Positions 9,867 to 18,782 of a DNA stretch of 64,000 nucleotides are shown piece after piece. Where the stretch lies: the NCBI RefSeq assembly GCF_002215215.1, contig NZ_CP018632.1, positions 6,320,501 to 6,384,500 on the forward strand, given 5' to 3'. Position 1 is the first letter of the stretch, and the number at the start of each line of letters is the position of its first letter. Both the position numbers and the translations under genes were made by a program. The DNA is from Granulosicoccus antarcticus IMCC3135. GTDB lineage: Bacteria; Pseudomonadota; Gammaproteobacteria; Granulosicoccales; Granulosicoccaceae. Under the pieces are notes generated by a model. It saw only the letters and a program-made list of their open reading frames with translations. It was not told where the DNA came from and did no database searches.

Positions 9867-10527
9867 GCTTCCCAGCATTCCGACGGGCGCGCCCGTCTCG
9901 CTGGCACTGATTGCACTCAACATTGCGTTGTATCTGGGCCAGATGGCCAGCGGCGGCAGCATGACGAATGCGGGCCTGTTGTACGGACCACTGGTGCAAG
10001 AAGGTCAGTGGTGGCGCTTGCTCACGTCCGGGTTTCTACACGGCAGCTTGCTGCACGTGGGATTCAATATGTACCTGCTTTACATGCTGGGACCGCAACT
10101 GGAACGCAGCTTCGGCAGCTTGCGCTTCTCTCTGATGTATCTCAGTTCCTTGGTCGGCGGCGCTCTGACGGTGATGCTGTTCGATTGGGATCAGGCCACC
10201 CTGGGCGCATCCGCTGCGGTACTGGGTCTGGCGGCGGTGATGGGGATTGCCCTGCACGAACGCGGCATGAAACCACAGCAGTCTCCCGTGTTCGGACTGG
10301 TAGTGCTGAACCTGGCCCTGCCATTATTGGTACCGGGCATCTCGTTCTGGGGTCACTTTGGCGGCGTACTGGCTGGCTTGCTGATCGGCTACCTGGTGAT
10401 CTGGCTACCGGCTCGCTCACAGGGTGCATCGACCAGCAACACCGTATCGATCGGTGCAGCTGCCATCGTACTGTTGACGGCGCTAGCTATCATGGCTGCA
10501 AAACTGGGAGGCGTCTCGCTGGGTTAG
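9859..10527 (+). CDS. Rhomboid-family intramembrane serine protease
   Basis: Polytopic membrane protein of 222 residues with about six to seven hydrophobic segments. It keeps the rhomboid landmarks: a WWRLLTSGFLHGSLLHVGFN segment with conserved His and Asn, the catalytic Ser in GASAAVLGL (usual motif GxSG, here with Ala after the Ser), and the catalytic His in the last core helix (WGHFGGVLAG). The start is a TTG inside the end of the upstream kinase gene (8-bp overlap); no better start precedes the first membrane helix. Rhomboids cleave membrane-anchored substrates within the bilayer; the target here is unknown. Confidence 0.88.
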   Translation: MFKLPSIPTGAPVSLALIALNIALYLGQMASGGSMTNAGLLYGPLVQEGQWWRLLTSGFLHGSLLHVGFNMYLLYMLGPQLERSFGSLRFSLMYLSSLVGGALTVMLFDWDQATLGASAAVLGLAAVMGIALHERGMKPQQSPVFGLVVLNLALPLLVPGISFWGHFGGVLAGLLIGYLVIWLPARSQGASTSNTVSIGAAAIVLLTALAIMAAKLGGVSLG

Positions 10528-10567
10528 AGGCCTGGCCGAGGAATTGCGCCCGCAGTAAATCAGTCTA

Positions 10568-10598
10568 TTCTCGCCAGGCTCCGGGAGCCTGGCGAGAA
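10568..10598. terminator. Strong hairpin between convergent genes
   Basis: A perfect 13-bp inverted repeat (TTCTCGCCAGGCT with its complement, 5-base loop) sits between the ends of the rhomboid gene and the M48 peptidase gene. There is no clear T-run on either side, so it is a probable bidirectional 3' end or mRNA-stabilising structure rather than a textbook intrinsic terminator. Confidence 0.6.
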
Positions 10599-10644
10599 CC
10601 GGTTCGTTCTACCGACCTATCTGATCAGTGCTCGATGGCATTAA

Positions 10645-11469
10645 TCAGGATTTTTTCGCGGCCTCATACAACGGCATGACTTTGGCAGCGTAATTGGTCA
10701 AGTCCTTGATGCGAGTATCGTTGGACGGATGCGTTGACAGAAACTCCGGACTACTTGAGCCGCCTGTCAGTTTTGCCATCTTCTCCCACACCGCAATCGC
10801 TGCCCGCGGATCGTAACCGGCACGCGCCATTAGTTCGACACCCATGCGATCCGACTCCGTTTCATGCAAGCGACTGTTAGGCAATCCCAGGGTTGTCTTG
10901 TAGACAAGATCTGCCAATGCCTGCGTCGTTGCACCGGCGCCCGTTGCCTGACTGAGAATACCCAGCACCAGAGATTTGTTAGCTTCTTCCGAGGCACGCT
11001 CTCTGGAATGTTCGCGCAATGCATGAGAAATTTCGTGCCCCATAATGGCCGCAATCTCTGCATCAGTGAGTTGCAATTTTTCAATGATGCCCGAATAGAA
11101 AGCGATTTTGCCACCCGGCATGGCCCAGGCATTGAGCTGGTCTGAATTGATAACGTTCACCTGCCAGTCCCAACTCTTCGCATCTTCGCGAAACACTCCG
11201 ACGGTAGGAATAATGCGATTGGCAATTGCCTTGACTCGCTTGGTCATGGCAGCATTGGTGTTCAGAGTTCCTTCCTTGTTGGCCTCACCAATGACCTGCG
11301 CATAGGCAGTCACAGCACCCTGGTTCAGTTCGTCAGCCGAGACCAGCGTCGACATTCGCTGGGTGCGATCCAGACCGATGGCGCCCGGTTGTGTTGTCTG
11401 CACGCTGACGCAAGCAGACAGGATTGAGGATGTAACTATTACTAGAGGAACTAGGCTACGAAGTTGCAT
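10645..11469 (-). CDS. M48-family metallopeptidase, lipoprotein
   Basis: Zinc metallopeptidase of 274 residues. The ATG at 11469 is used because it gives a clean lipoprotein signal peptide with lipobox LSAC near residue 20; the longer frame upstream is not needed. The zinc motif HEISH (in MGHEISHALREH) and the downstream Glu ligand region (LHETESDRMGVELMARAGYDP) identify a LoiP/BepA-like M48 C peptidase. The protein should be anchored to a membrane facing the periplasm and take part in outer-membrane protein quality control. A purine-rich ribosome binding site (GGAAAG) precedes the start. Confidence 0.93.
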   Translation of the reverse strand: MQLRSLVPLVIVTSSILSACVSVQTTQPGAIGLDRTQRMSTLVSADELNQGAVTAYAQVIGEANKEGTLNTNAAMTKRVKAIANRIIPTVGVFREDAKSWDWQVNVINSDQLNAWAMPGGKIAFYSGIIEKLQLTDAEIAAIMGHEISHALREHSRERASEEANKSLVLGILSQATGAGATTQALADLVYKTTLGLPNSRLHETESDRMGVELMARAGYDPRAAIAVWEKMAKLTGGSSSPEFLSTHPSNDTRIKDLTNYAAKVMPLYEAAKKS

Positions 11470-11819
11470 AGGTGTACTTTCTTTCCTGACTTGTTGATTC
11501 GAGTCTTCAAAACACATTATCACCACTAAGGGATCGTGAAATAATTAAGTAACAGTTTTCAGTTGGCCCTGGGGGACGCCCAGTCCGCCTGTCCGGCAAG
11601 GCGTGAGAAGGGCGAATAGCTTGCTATTCAACCGCCGAACAACGCGGCAGGGCAGGATGCAGGGACGACTGAAAATGATAGTTAATTGTTTCACGATCCC
11701 TAAGGTGACATAGCGCCCGGCTCTGGGTTAAACAATGTGCACTGAAATAGCACATCTTGGTCTTTAACAGAGCATAGCGGCAGTGTTACTCTTCGGCTAA
11801 CCTCAAGGAGCACGGCACA
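11470..11819. other. 350-bp intergenic region with MITE and gdhB leader
   Basis: This divergent gap between the M48 peptidase and glutamate dehydrogenase genes contains the inverted-repeat element described separately, leaving about 60 bp for the peptidase promoter and about 115 bp for the gdhB leader. The only clear signal in the latter is a ribosome binding site AAGGAG at 11805-11810, nine bases before the ATG. I see no small gene. Confidence 0.6.
11530..11700. mobile_element. Putative MITE with long terminal inverted repeats
   Basis: A 171-bp segment begins GGGATCGTGAAA and ends TTTCACGATCCC. The similarity between the two ends extends inward about 37 bases (GGGATCGTGAAA, AATTAA and TTTTCAGT blocks shared with few mismatches). 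The same trinucleotide TAA flanks both ends (11527-11529 and 11701-11703), consistent with a 3-bp target duplication. The centre holds a perfect hairpin, GAATAGC-TT-GCTATTC (11614-11629). No open frame is present. The parent transposase is not in the window. Confidence 0.7.
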
Positions 11820-14800
11820 ATGGCCGACAAGCAAGCAGCAGTCAACGATGTGATTCTCAAGAGACAGGCATTGATCGAAACGATCATGGAAGCGTTGCCT
11901 CGCTCATTGGATGCCTCTCACAAGGAGCAATTGACGCAGTTTATTCCCGCCTACTTCGAGTACGTACCAAATGAGGAGTTGGCACAGATCAGTGCAGATG
12001 ATCTGGCCGGTACGGCGCTAGCCCACTGGCAACTGGCTCGTAATCAAGGCGATGAAACACATAGCCATGCAGTCTATAACCCTACGTTCGACAAGCATGG
12101 CTGGCAATCGGCGCACACCATCATCCAGATAGTGGCGCGTGATCAATCCTGGCTGGTGTCCTCCATGCATGCCAATCTGGAACGTCTCGGGCACACCGTG
12201 CATCGCATCATTCACCCTATTTTAAGTGTAGAACGAACCGCAGAAGGCCAATGGCTTCGACTCACTGACACTGCACCAAAAGAGTCACTGATCCATATCG
12301 AGATCGATGCGATTACCGAAGAAGATCAACCCACCGTTCGCCAATCCATTGACGAGCTTTTCAAGACACTCGCCATTATCCGGCACGATTCTGCAGCCGT
12401 TAGAAGTCAGCTTGAGAGCATCGCTGATTCGGTAGAAAATACTGAGCAATCCGAGTTTGTTCGCTGGCTCGATGAGCGGCAGTTTGCCTGCCTGGGTTAT
12501 GCGCAGCTGCAGCTTGGCGATGGCTTTACCGCATTGCACCATTCGACCGGCGTCGTCCATGGCAGCGAGCAACTGAGTGGCTGGAACACGGCAGATCTGA
12601 TGCCCGATGGACTGGATGGCGAAAGCCTGGATACGGCATTTGCAGATAACGCGCCAGTGGTCTGCAAGGCAGGCCATGCCTCGCCCATCATTCGCAACGA
12701 ACCGGCTGATCTGATCATGTACGCTCGACGCGATGCCAATGGCAAGCTGACGCATATAGATTGCATCGTCGGTCTGTTTATCACCGGTTTGCAGAACGAA
12801 GCTGTCAGTAGCATCCCCTGGATGCGTGAACGGGTTGAGCGAGTTATCAATGCCTCAGGCACGACTACCGAGTCTCATGATGGCAAAGCCATTGCCGCGA
12901 CTCTGCGAGGGTTGCCACGCGCCATGCTCATGCAGACGCGCAGTAACGATCTATTGAGCATGGCCAGTGGCATTGTGGCTTTGCAGGAGCGCCAGCAGGT
13001 TCGGCTCTTCAACTCCACAGACTCTCTGGGCCGATTCAGTAACTGCCTGGTCTACATTCCGCGAGATGCTTACAGCCGCGATTTGCGCCTGACGATCGAG
13101 CAGATTCTGATCACTCATATTGACGGCATCAGCGCCGGATTCGACACGCGCTTCTCTTCAGAATCCGCACTGGCAAGACTGCATTTCATCATTCAGAAAA
13201 ACCCTCCCTTCATACGTGATATCGATTGGGACTCCATAGAACAACGTATTCGTCAGGCCGCCATCACCTGGACTGATCGTCTGGAATCGACCTTGCGTGA
13301 GAATCACGATGAGGTCACGGCCATGCGCCTGCTGCGTCGTTATTGCACCGCTTTTCCTTCCAGTTATCGTGAAGACTATTCGGCACGAGCCGCTGCTGCA
13401 GATGTCGACTTCATCGAGCACAGCCTGCCCGAAGAGGCACCGGTCATGAGTTTCTACCGGCATATCGTGGCGGACAGTGGCACCATCAACTTCAAGCTGT
13501 TTGCCAAATACCAGCCGGTTTCTCTCTCTGATGTCATTCCCGTTATTGAAAACATGGGATTGCGGGTCGAGTCTGAACATCCATTCGAGGTTCGTGGGGC
13601 TAATGCTCCGCCAGTATGGATTCACGAATTCACCGTGCAGCAAACCAATCAGAACGTCAGTCAGGAAACGGACGATTCGGCTATCCGCATCCAGACCGCT
13701 TTCGATCATATCTGGCGTGGCGATGTCGAGAATGATGGCTTCAACCGTCTGATACTCGATGCCTCTCTCGAATGGCGTCAGGTCGTGATACTGCGAGCCT
13801 TGTGCAAATACCTGCTGCAGATCAATGTGCCCTTCTCGCAGGCTTATATGATCGACAGTCTTATTGCGAATGCGCCAATCACACGTCTGTTGGTTGAGCT
13901 GTTTGAAACACGCTTCAAGCCCGGCACCGATAGCGCACAGTCGCAGCAGATGACAGCATTGCTTGACAACATTGACGCCCAGCTGGACAGCATTGTGAGT
14001 CTGGACGAGGATCGCATACTGCGTGCTTACCGCAACGTCATTCTGGCGACATTGCGTACCAACTTCTATCGCACCGACGAGCAGGGTCAGCTGCGTGACT
14101 ACCTGTCGTTCAAGCTGGATTCCAAGGCGGTGCCAGATTTGCCATTGCCTCGTCCAATGGTTGAGGTTTTTGTTTATTCGTCCAAGGTTGAAGGTATTCA
14201 CCTGCGCGGTGGACCAGTTGCCCGTGGTGGTTTGCGTTGGTCTGATCGACGTGAGGATTACCGCACCGAAGTGCTGGGCCTGATGAAGGCACAAATGGTC
14301 AAGAACGCTGTCATCGTTCCGGTTGGCTCCAAGGGTGGCTTCTACGTCAAGGCAGCATTGCCGCCAGAGCGCGAAGCCATGATGGCAATCGTCATTGATT
14401 GCTACCGCACCTTCCTCAGCGGCTTGCTGGACATCACCGACAACCTTGACGGTGCGACGGTCATTCCCCCACCTGATGTGGTTCGATACGACAAGGACGA
14501 CCCCTACCTGGTGGTTGCAGCCGACAAGGGTACGGCCACCTTCTCTGACTACGCTAACGAAGTTGCCATCAAGTATGGTTTCTGGCTGGGAGATGCCTTT
14601 GCATCTGGCGGCTCGGTCGGTTATGACCACAAGAAGATGGGCATTACCGCTCGCGGTGCCTGGGAGTCGGTAAAACGCCACTTCAGAAATCTGGCAATCA
14701 ACACGCAGAAAGATGAATTCACAACGGTCGGTATCGGCGACATGGCCGGTGATGTTTTTGGTAACGGCATGCTGCTGTCACCGCATCTGAAGCTGGTCGC

Positions 14801-16640
14801 AGCATTCAACCATCAGCATATCTTCATTGATCCCAGCCCGAATGCGTCGCTCACTTTTGCCGAACGCCAACGTCTGTTCAACCTGCCCCGTTCAAGCTGG
14901 TCAGACTACGACAGCTCCCTGATTTCCGCCGGTGGCGGTATCTTCTCGCGACAGGCCAAGCAGATCGAACTCTCGCCCGAGGCCCAGCAGATACTGGGAA
15001 CGGATCAGGCAAAACTGACTCCCACGGCACTCATTTCGGTTATTTTGCAAGCTCCAGTGGATCTGTTGTGGAACGGTGGCATCGGCACCTACGTCAAAGC
15101 CGCATCACAGACTCATGCCGACGCTGCTGACCGAGCCAATGATTCTCTGCGAATCAACGGCGCCCAACTGCGTGCAAAAGTAGTCGGTGAAGGCGGCAAC
15201 CTTGGTTTCACACAACTTGGCCGTATCGAGTTTGCCCAGAACGGTGGACTCATCTATACCGATGCCATCGACAATTCGGCCGGCGTCGATTGTTCGGATC
15301 ATGAAGTCAACATCAAGATTCTGGCGAACGCCATTGTTGCCGGTGACGACATGACGATCAAGCAACGCGATCAACTGCTGGAGTCGATGACGACTGATGT
15401 CGGGTTGCATGTGCTGCGTGACAATTATCTGCAAACTCAGTGTATCGATCTGTGCGTAGTAGACGGACCGGCAGCGCTGAATGAGCAATCACGCTTCATG
15501 CAGCATCTGGAATCCATCGGCCGTCTGGACCGCACCATCGAGTACCTGCCCGAAGCCGAAGAAATCGCGGACCGCATGGCCCATAATCGCGGCCTGGTCC
15601 GGCCCGAAATCGCAGTGCTGGTTTCGTACAGCAAGATGGTCATGTTTGACGATCTGATGGGCAGTAATTTTTCTGCTGATCCTTCACTTGAATCCGTGCT
15701 GATGGACTACTTCCCGCAGGCATTGACAAGCGGGTACCGCGAACAGATTCTGCAGCACCGTCTACGGCCCGAGATCATTGCCACTATCGTGACCAATGAT
15801 GTGGTCAACCGACTCGGCCCCACCTTTACACTGCGCATGCGCCAGGAGCTCAACGCGACTGCCAGTGATGTTGGAGCGGCCTTTGTCATCGTCAAGCACA
15901 TCTTTCGATTGCCTGAACTCTGGGCTTCCATCGAGGAGCTGGACAATCAGATTGATGCCATCGAGCAATACCGTATGCAGATATTGGTGCGTGGACTGGT
16001 CGAACGTGCCACTCACTGGCTGATCAGAACCCGTAAGACTGGCAGCAACATCCATGCTCTGGTAGAGCAGTTCCGATCCGGTCTGGATGAACTGATTGAA
16101 GCCATGCCTGATTGTCTGTCCGGTGTCGAGCAGGCAACTCTGGAACAACGTGTCAATCACTTCGTACAGGCTGGTGCGCCAACTGAGACGGCAACGGCTG
16201 TGGCACGTGTGGTACCGCTGTCTTCGGCAATGGATATCGTCGAGATTGCCCGTTCACTGAGCCAACCGGTCGCTGATGTAGCCTCGGTCTATTTTGCTCT
16301 GGGTCAGCACCTGGACCTCAGCTGGTTACGAGAACGCATTGGGGAACTGGTTGTCACTTCACACTGGCACAAGCTGGCAACGGCCGAACTACGTGGTGAC
16401 CTGCATTATCAGCAACGTCATCTATGTGCCGAGGTTGTTGGTGTCACGGATGCCTCCCTGCCAGCCCTTGAACGCGTCAGCGGATGGGCAAACCAGCACG
16501 CAACGGCCATCTCCCAGTATCAATCATTGATGACTGAGCTCAAGGCAAACACATCCATCGACTTCGCCATGCTCTCTTTGGCAATCAACGAAGTTCATCG
16601 ACTGCTGCGTTCTGACAGGCCACTTGCAGTACAGGCATAA
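11820..16640 (+). CDS. gdhB: NAD-dependent glutamate dehydrogenase, large (180-kDa) type
   Basis: Catabolic enzyme converting glutamate to 2-oxoglutarate and ammonia, 1606 residues, close to the size of Pseudomonas and Streptomyces members. A long N-terminal region with ACT-like domains precedes the catalytic core. The core shows RGGPVARGGLRWSDR, the glutamate-binding stretch VPVGSKGGFYVK near residue 840, and the nucleotide-binding/active-site region DKGTATFSDYAN with GDMAGDVFGNGML. The C-terminal helical domain covers the last 500 residues. A good AAGGAG site lies upstream. It is monocistronic, with a hairpin after the stop. Such enzymes feed amino acid catabolism and are commonly allosterically controlled. 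Confidence 0.97.
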   Translation: MADKQAAVNDVILKRQALIETIMEALPRSLDASHKEQLTQFIPAYFEYVPNEELAQISADDLAGTALAHWQLARNQGDETHSHAVYNPTFDKHGWQSAHTIIQIVARDQSWLVSSMHANLERLGHTVHRIIHPILSVERTAEGQWLRLTDTAPKESLIHIEIDAITEEDQPTVRQSIDELFKTLAIIRHDSAAVRSQLESIADSVENTEQSEFVRWLDERQFACLGYAQLQLGDGFTALHHSTGVVHGSEQLSGWNTADLMPDGLDGESLDTAFADNAPVVCKAGHASPIIRNEPADLIMYARRDANGKLTHIDCIVGLFITGLQNEAVSSIPWMRERVERVINASGTTTESHDGKAIAATLRGLPRAMLMQTRSNDLLSMASGIVALQERQQVRLFNSTDSLGRFSNCLVYIPRDAYSRDLRLTIEQILITHIDGISAGFDTRFSSESALARLHFIIQKNPPFIRDIDWDSIEQRIRQAAITWTDRLESTLRENHDEVTAMRLLRRYCTAFPSSYREDYSARAAAADVDFIEHSLPEEAPVMSFYRHIVADSGTINFKLFAKYQPVSLSDVIPVIENMGLRVESEHPFEVRGANAPPVWIHEFTVQQTNQNVSQETDDSAIRIQTAFDHIWRGDVENDGFNRLILDASLEWRQVVILRALCKYLLQINVPFSQAYMIDSLIANAPITRLLVELFETRFKPGTDSAQSQQMTALLDNIDAQLDSIVSLDEDRILRAYRNVILATLRTNFYRTDEQGQLRDYLSFKLDSKAVPDLPLPRPMVEVFVYSSKVEGIHLRGGPVARGGLRWSDRREDYRTEVLGLMKAQMVKNAVIVPVGSKGGFYVKAALPPEREAMMAIVIDCYRTFLSGLLDITDNLDGATVIPPPDVVRYDKDDPYLVVAADKGTATFSDYANEVAIKYGFWLGDAFASGGSVGYDHKKMGITARGAWESVKRHFRNLAINTQKDEFTTVGIGDMAGDVFGNGMLLSPHLKLVAAFNHQHIFIDPSPNASLTFAERQRLFNLPRSSWSDYDSSLISAGGGIFSRQAKQIELSPEAQQILGTDQAKLTPTALISVILQAPVDLLWNGGIGTYVKAASQTHADAADRANDSLRINGAQLRAKVVGEGGNLGFTQLGRIEFAQNGGLIYTDAIDNSAGVDCSDHEVNIKILANAIVAGDDMTIKQRDQLLESMTTDVGLHVLRDNYLQTQCIDLCVVDGPAALNEQSRFMQHLESIGRLDRTIEYLPEAEEIADRMAHNRGLVRPEIAVLVSYSKMVMFDDLMGSNFSADPSLESVLMDYFPQALTSGYREQILQHRLRPEIIATIVTNDVVNRLGPTFTLRMRQELNATASDVGAAFVIVKHIFRLPELWASIEELDNQIDAIEQYRMQILVRGLVERATHWLIRTRKTGSNIHALVEQFRSGLDELIEAMPDCLSGVEQATLEQRVNHFVQAGAPTETATAVARVVPLSSAMDIVEIARSLSQPVADVASVYFALGQHLDLSWLRERIGELVVTSHWHKLATAELRGDLHYQQRHLCAEVVGVTDASLPALERVSGWANQHATAISQYQSLMTELKANTSIDFAMLSLAINEVHRLLRSDRPLAVQA

Positions 16641-16661
16641 CGGACACAGGTTCAAGCAGGC

Positions 16662-16696
16662 TGCCCGGTAATACGACAGTGTCGCTTTACCGGGCA
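16662..16696 (+). terminator. Hairpin downstream of gdhB
   Basis: A perfect 10-bp inverted repeat (TGCCCGGTAA / TTACCGGGCA) enclosing a second small stem (CGAC-agt-GTCG) starts 22 bases after the gdhB stop. No T-run follows, so it may terminate with help from Rho or protect the 3' end. Confidence 0.55.
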
Positions 16697-16746
16697 TACT
16701 GCTACCTTATAATCAACGTCCCTTAGCCTGACAGGAGCATTAGCGC

Positions 16747-17025
16747 TTGCCCATTGAAAATCTCATCCTGATGTTGCTGATCGGCATCATATTCGGTTCA
16801 ATCGCTGGGGTTCTATTGCGCAGTCGAGGCATGGTGTTCATCGTGAATATGCTGCTGGGTATCCTTGGAGCCTCACTGGGTGCCTTCTTTCCCGTCATTG
16901 TCGGACAATCACTGTCTGTTGATGTGGGTGGTGCGGACTACCTGATTCGTGCCCTGTTCGGCGCTTTCATGCTGGTTCTGATTGCCAGCTTGTTCCGTTC
17001 AGCCAAGCCTCGCAATTTCGAATAA
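16747..17025 (+). CDS. GlsB/YeaQ/YmgE-family small membrane protein
   Basis: Hydrophobic protein of 92 residues with three predicted membrane segments and Gly-rich turns (LIGIIFGSIAGVLL, NMLLGILGASLGAFF, ALFGAFMLVLIASLF). This pattern fits the 'transglycosylase-associated'/GlsB stress-response family, whose biochemical role is unknown. The start is a TTG with AGGAG nine bases upstream. It precedes the PaaG-like gene by 28 bases and may share its transcript. Confidence 0.75.
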   Translation: MPIENLILMLLIGIIFGSIAGVLLRSRGMVFIVNMLLGILGASLGAFFPVIVGQSLSVDVGGADYLIRALFGAFMLVLIASLFRSAKPRNFE

Positions 17026-17053
17026 GCCCAGCGGCAGCAGGAGTACCAGGCAT

Positions 17054-17839
17054 ATGAAACTTGACGGCGATTTCCAGTTTATTGATGTTGCCCAGAGCGA
17101 TGGTGTCGTCTGGCTGACCTTGAGCCGACCAGAAAAGCTGAACACCTTCACGGCGGCCATGCATGGCGAGATTCGTGAGGTATTTGCTCGTATCAGGCAA
17201 GCCTCAGAGGTGCGTTGTCTGGTCATTACCGGTGCAGGTCGTGGTTTTTCTGCAGGACAGGATCTGGCCGACCTGGATCTGAGCGCCCTGGCAGACGTAG
17301 TTGAAGAACACTACAATCCCTTGATTCGTGCCATTACCTCGATGCATATACCGGTGATTGCCTGCGTTAATGGTGTTGCAGCAGGCGCTGCCGCCAATAT
17401 GGCCCTGGCCTGCGACATCGTGCTGGCAGCCCGTTCCGCCAAATTCATCCAGTCCTTCAATCATGTCGGTCTGGTCCCCGACGGCGGCGGCACCTGGACA
17501 TTACCCCGACTGGTAGGTCTGGCACGAGCAACCGCTCTATGCATGACCGGAGAGGCCGTGCCCGCCGAGCAGGCAGAGCAATGGGGCATGATCTGGCGCT
17601 GTGTAGATGACGACAAACTGATCGAGGAAACCACCCTGCTCGCCGACCGACTGTCAAAGCAGGCTACCACTGGTCTGTTCTACACCAAGCAACTGCTACG
17701 TCTGTCACAGACCCGCACACTGGATGAGCAGTTGAACCTTGAGCGTGATTATCAACACTCTGCCAGCCAGACCAATGATTTCGCAGAAGGCGTCGATGCC
17801 TTTCTCAACAAGCGCAAACCACAGTTTTCCGGCAACTGA
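17054..17839 (+). CDS. Enoyl-CoA hydratase/isomerase, PaaG-like
   Basis: Crotonase-fold enzyme of 261 residues that aligns along its whole length with E. coli PaaG, the 1,2-epoxyphenylacetyl-CoA isomerase. Shared segments include LTLSRPEKLNTF, the CoA-binding/oxyanion motif GAGRGFSAGQDL, VNGVAAGAAANMALACDIV, LVPDGGGTWTLPR, EQWGMIWRCVDD and LERDYQHSA. The start is the ATG at 17054, with a CAGGAG site upstream. No other phenylacetate pathway genes are nearby, so it could also serve in unsaturated acyl-CoA breakdown. Family assignment is sure; the substrate is not. Confidence 0.88.
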   Translation: MKLDGDFQFIDVAQSDGVVWLTLSRPEKLNTFTAAMHGEIREVFARIRQASEVRCLVITGAGRGFSAGQDLADLDLSALADVVEEHYNPLIRAITSMHIPVIACVNGVAAGAAANMALACDIVLAARSAKFIQSFNHVGLVPDGGGTWTLPRLVGLARATALCMTGEAVPAEQAEQWGMIWRCVDDDKLIEETTLLADRLSKQATTGLFYTKQLLRLSQTRTLDEQLNLERDYQHSASQTNDFAEGVDAFLNKRKPQFSGN

Positions 17840-17915
17840 TCCACGCCAGCGTCGCTATTCTGATCGACTCGTAAATAGAGCGCTATAACGCCTGTTTGAG
17901 ACGATCTTGCACATT

Positions 17916-17980
17916 CACTTTGTCGTATTCAGACAAAGTGTCGCGAATCACTATCATAGGGGTCGTCACTGAGGCAGTGA
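17916..17980. promoter_or_regulatory. Two inverted repeats upstream of the corrinoid/C1 operon
   Basis: The 203-bp gap before the corrinoid protein gene holds a perfect 9-bp inverted repeat with a 7-base spacer, CACTTTGTC / GACAAAGTG (17916-17924 and 17932-17940). A second one, TCACTG-AGG-CAGTGA, follows at 17966-17980. The first has the geometry of a dimeric regulator's operator or of a leader hairpin; the second could fold into a short hairpin. No cobalamin or other known riboswitch fold is recognisable in the space available. Confidence 0.5.
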
Positions 17981-18042
17981 TGACTTTCGGTTGGCCGATA
18001 CACCTAGTTACCATGAAGTCACTAACTGGTGAGATGCTCCTT

Positions 18043-18756
18043 ATGGCCGACCAAGAGAATTTCGACGACGAAGAAGACATCATCCTCTCTGAGCTCAACA
18101 ACGAAGAACTGGTTGAACAGATGCACGATGATCTCTATAACGGACTCAGGGAAGAGGTCGTTGAAGGGACGGAGATATTACTTGAACGCGGCTGGGGCCC
18201 CGACAAGGTTCTCAACGAAGCTCTGGTAGAGGGCATGCGCATCGTTGGCATCGATTTTCGGGACGGCATACTGTTCGTTCCCGAGGTCCTGATGGCCGCC
18301 AACTCCATGAAAGGTGGCATGGGCATACTTCGGCCTCTGCTTGCCGAGACCGGCGCTGAGCCTATCGGCAAGGTTGTGATCGGCACAGTCAAGGGAGACA
18401 TTCACGACATCGGCAAGAACCTGGTTGGCATGATGCTCGAAGGGGCTGGTTTTGAAGTCATCGATATAGGCATCAACAACCCGGTCGAAAATTATCTGGC
18501 AGCGCTCGAAGAACACCAACCAGACATTCTGGGCATGTCAGCCCTGCTCACCACCACCATGCCGTATATGAAAGTGGTAATCGACACACTCAAGGAAAAA
18601 GGCCTGCGCGATGACTTCATCGTACTGGTGGGCGGTGCACCACTGAATGAGGAGTTCAGTGATGCGGTCGGCGCTGATGCCTATTGCCGTGATGCTGCCG
18701 TTGCCGTGGAAACCGCAAAGTCACTGATTGCCGAACGACGTCAGATTCGCATCTGA
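18043..18756 (+). CDS. Methyltransferase corrinoid protein (MtbC/MttC/MtgC-like)
   Basis: Small B12-binding protein of 237 residues that shuttles a methyl group between two methyltransferases. It has a helical cap domain (about 20-105) and a Rossmann-like cobalamin-binding domain with the lower-ligand motif D119-x-H121-x-x-G124 (GDIHDIGKN), followed by the usual SALLTTTMPYMK and VGGAPLNEEF blocks. The start is the ATG at 18043, although the open frame extends upstream. The first 22 residues contain ten Asp/Glu and no Lys/Arg, an unusual acidic leader. It heads the C1 operon; an MttB-type partner lies at 29-30.7 kb. The methyl donor cannot be fixed from sequence. Confidence 0.93.
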   Translation: MADQENFDDEEDIILSELNNEELVEQMHDDLYNGLREEVVEGTEILLERGWGPDKVLNEALVEGMRIVGIDFRDGILFVPEVLMAANSMKGGMGILRPLLAETGAEPIGKVVIGTVKGDIHDIGKNLVGMMLEGAGFEVIDIGINNPVENYLAALEEHQPDILGMSALLTTTMPYMKVVIDTLKEKGLRDDFIVLVGGAPLNEEFSDAVGADAYCRDAAVAVETAKSLIAERRQIRI

Positions 18757-18782
18757 GCACGCAGGCGACTTCGGGCATCAAG

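Noticed and set aside
13158..14681. A 507-codon minus-strand open frame inside gdhB
   Set aside because: Antisense shadow of the conserved catalytic domain; no domain features or ribosome binding site support it.
17840..18042. Cobalamin riboswitch upstream of the corrinoid operon
   Set aside because: I cannot find the conserved B12-box-like core, and the 203-bp region is largely accounted for by two simple inverted repeats.
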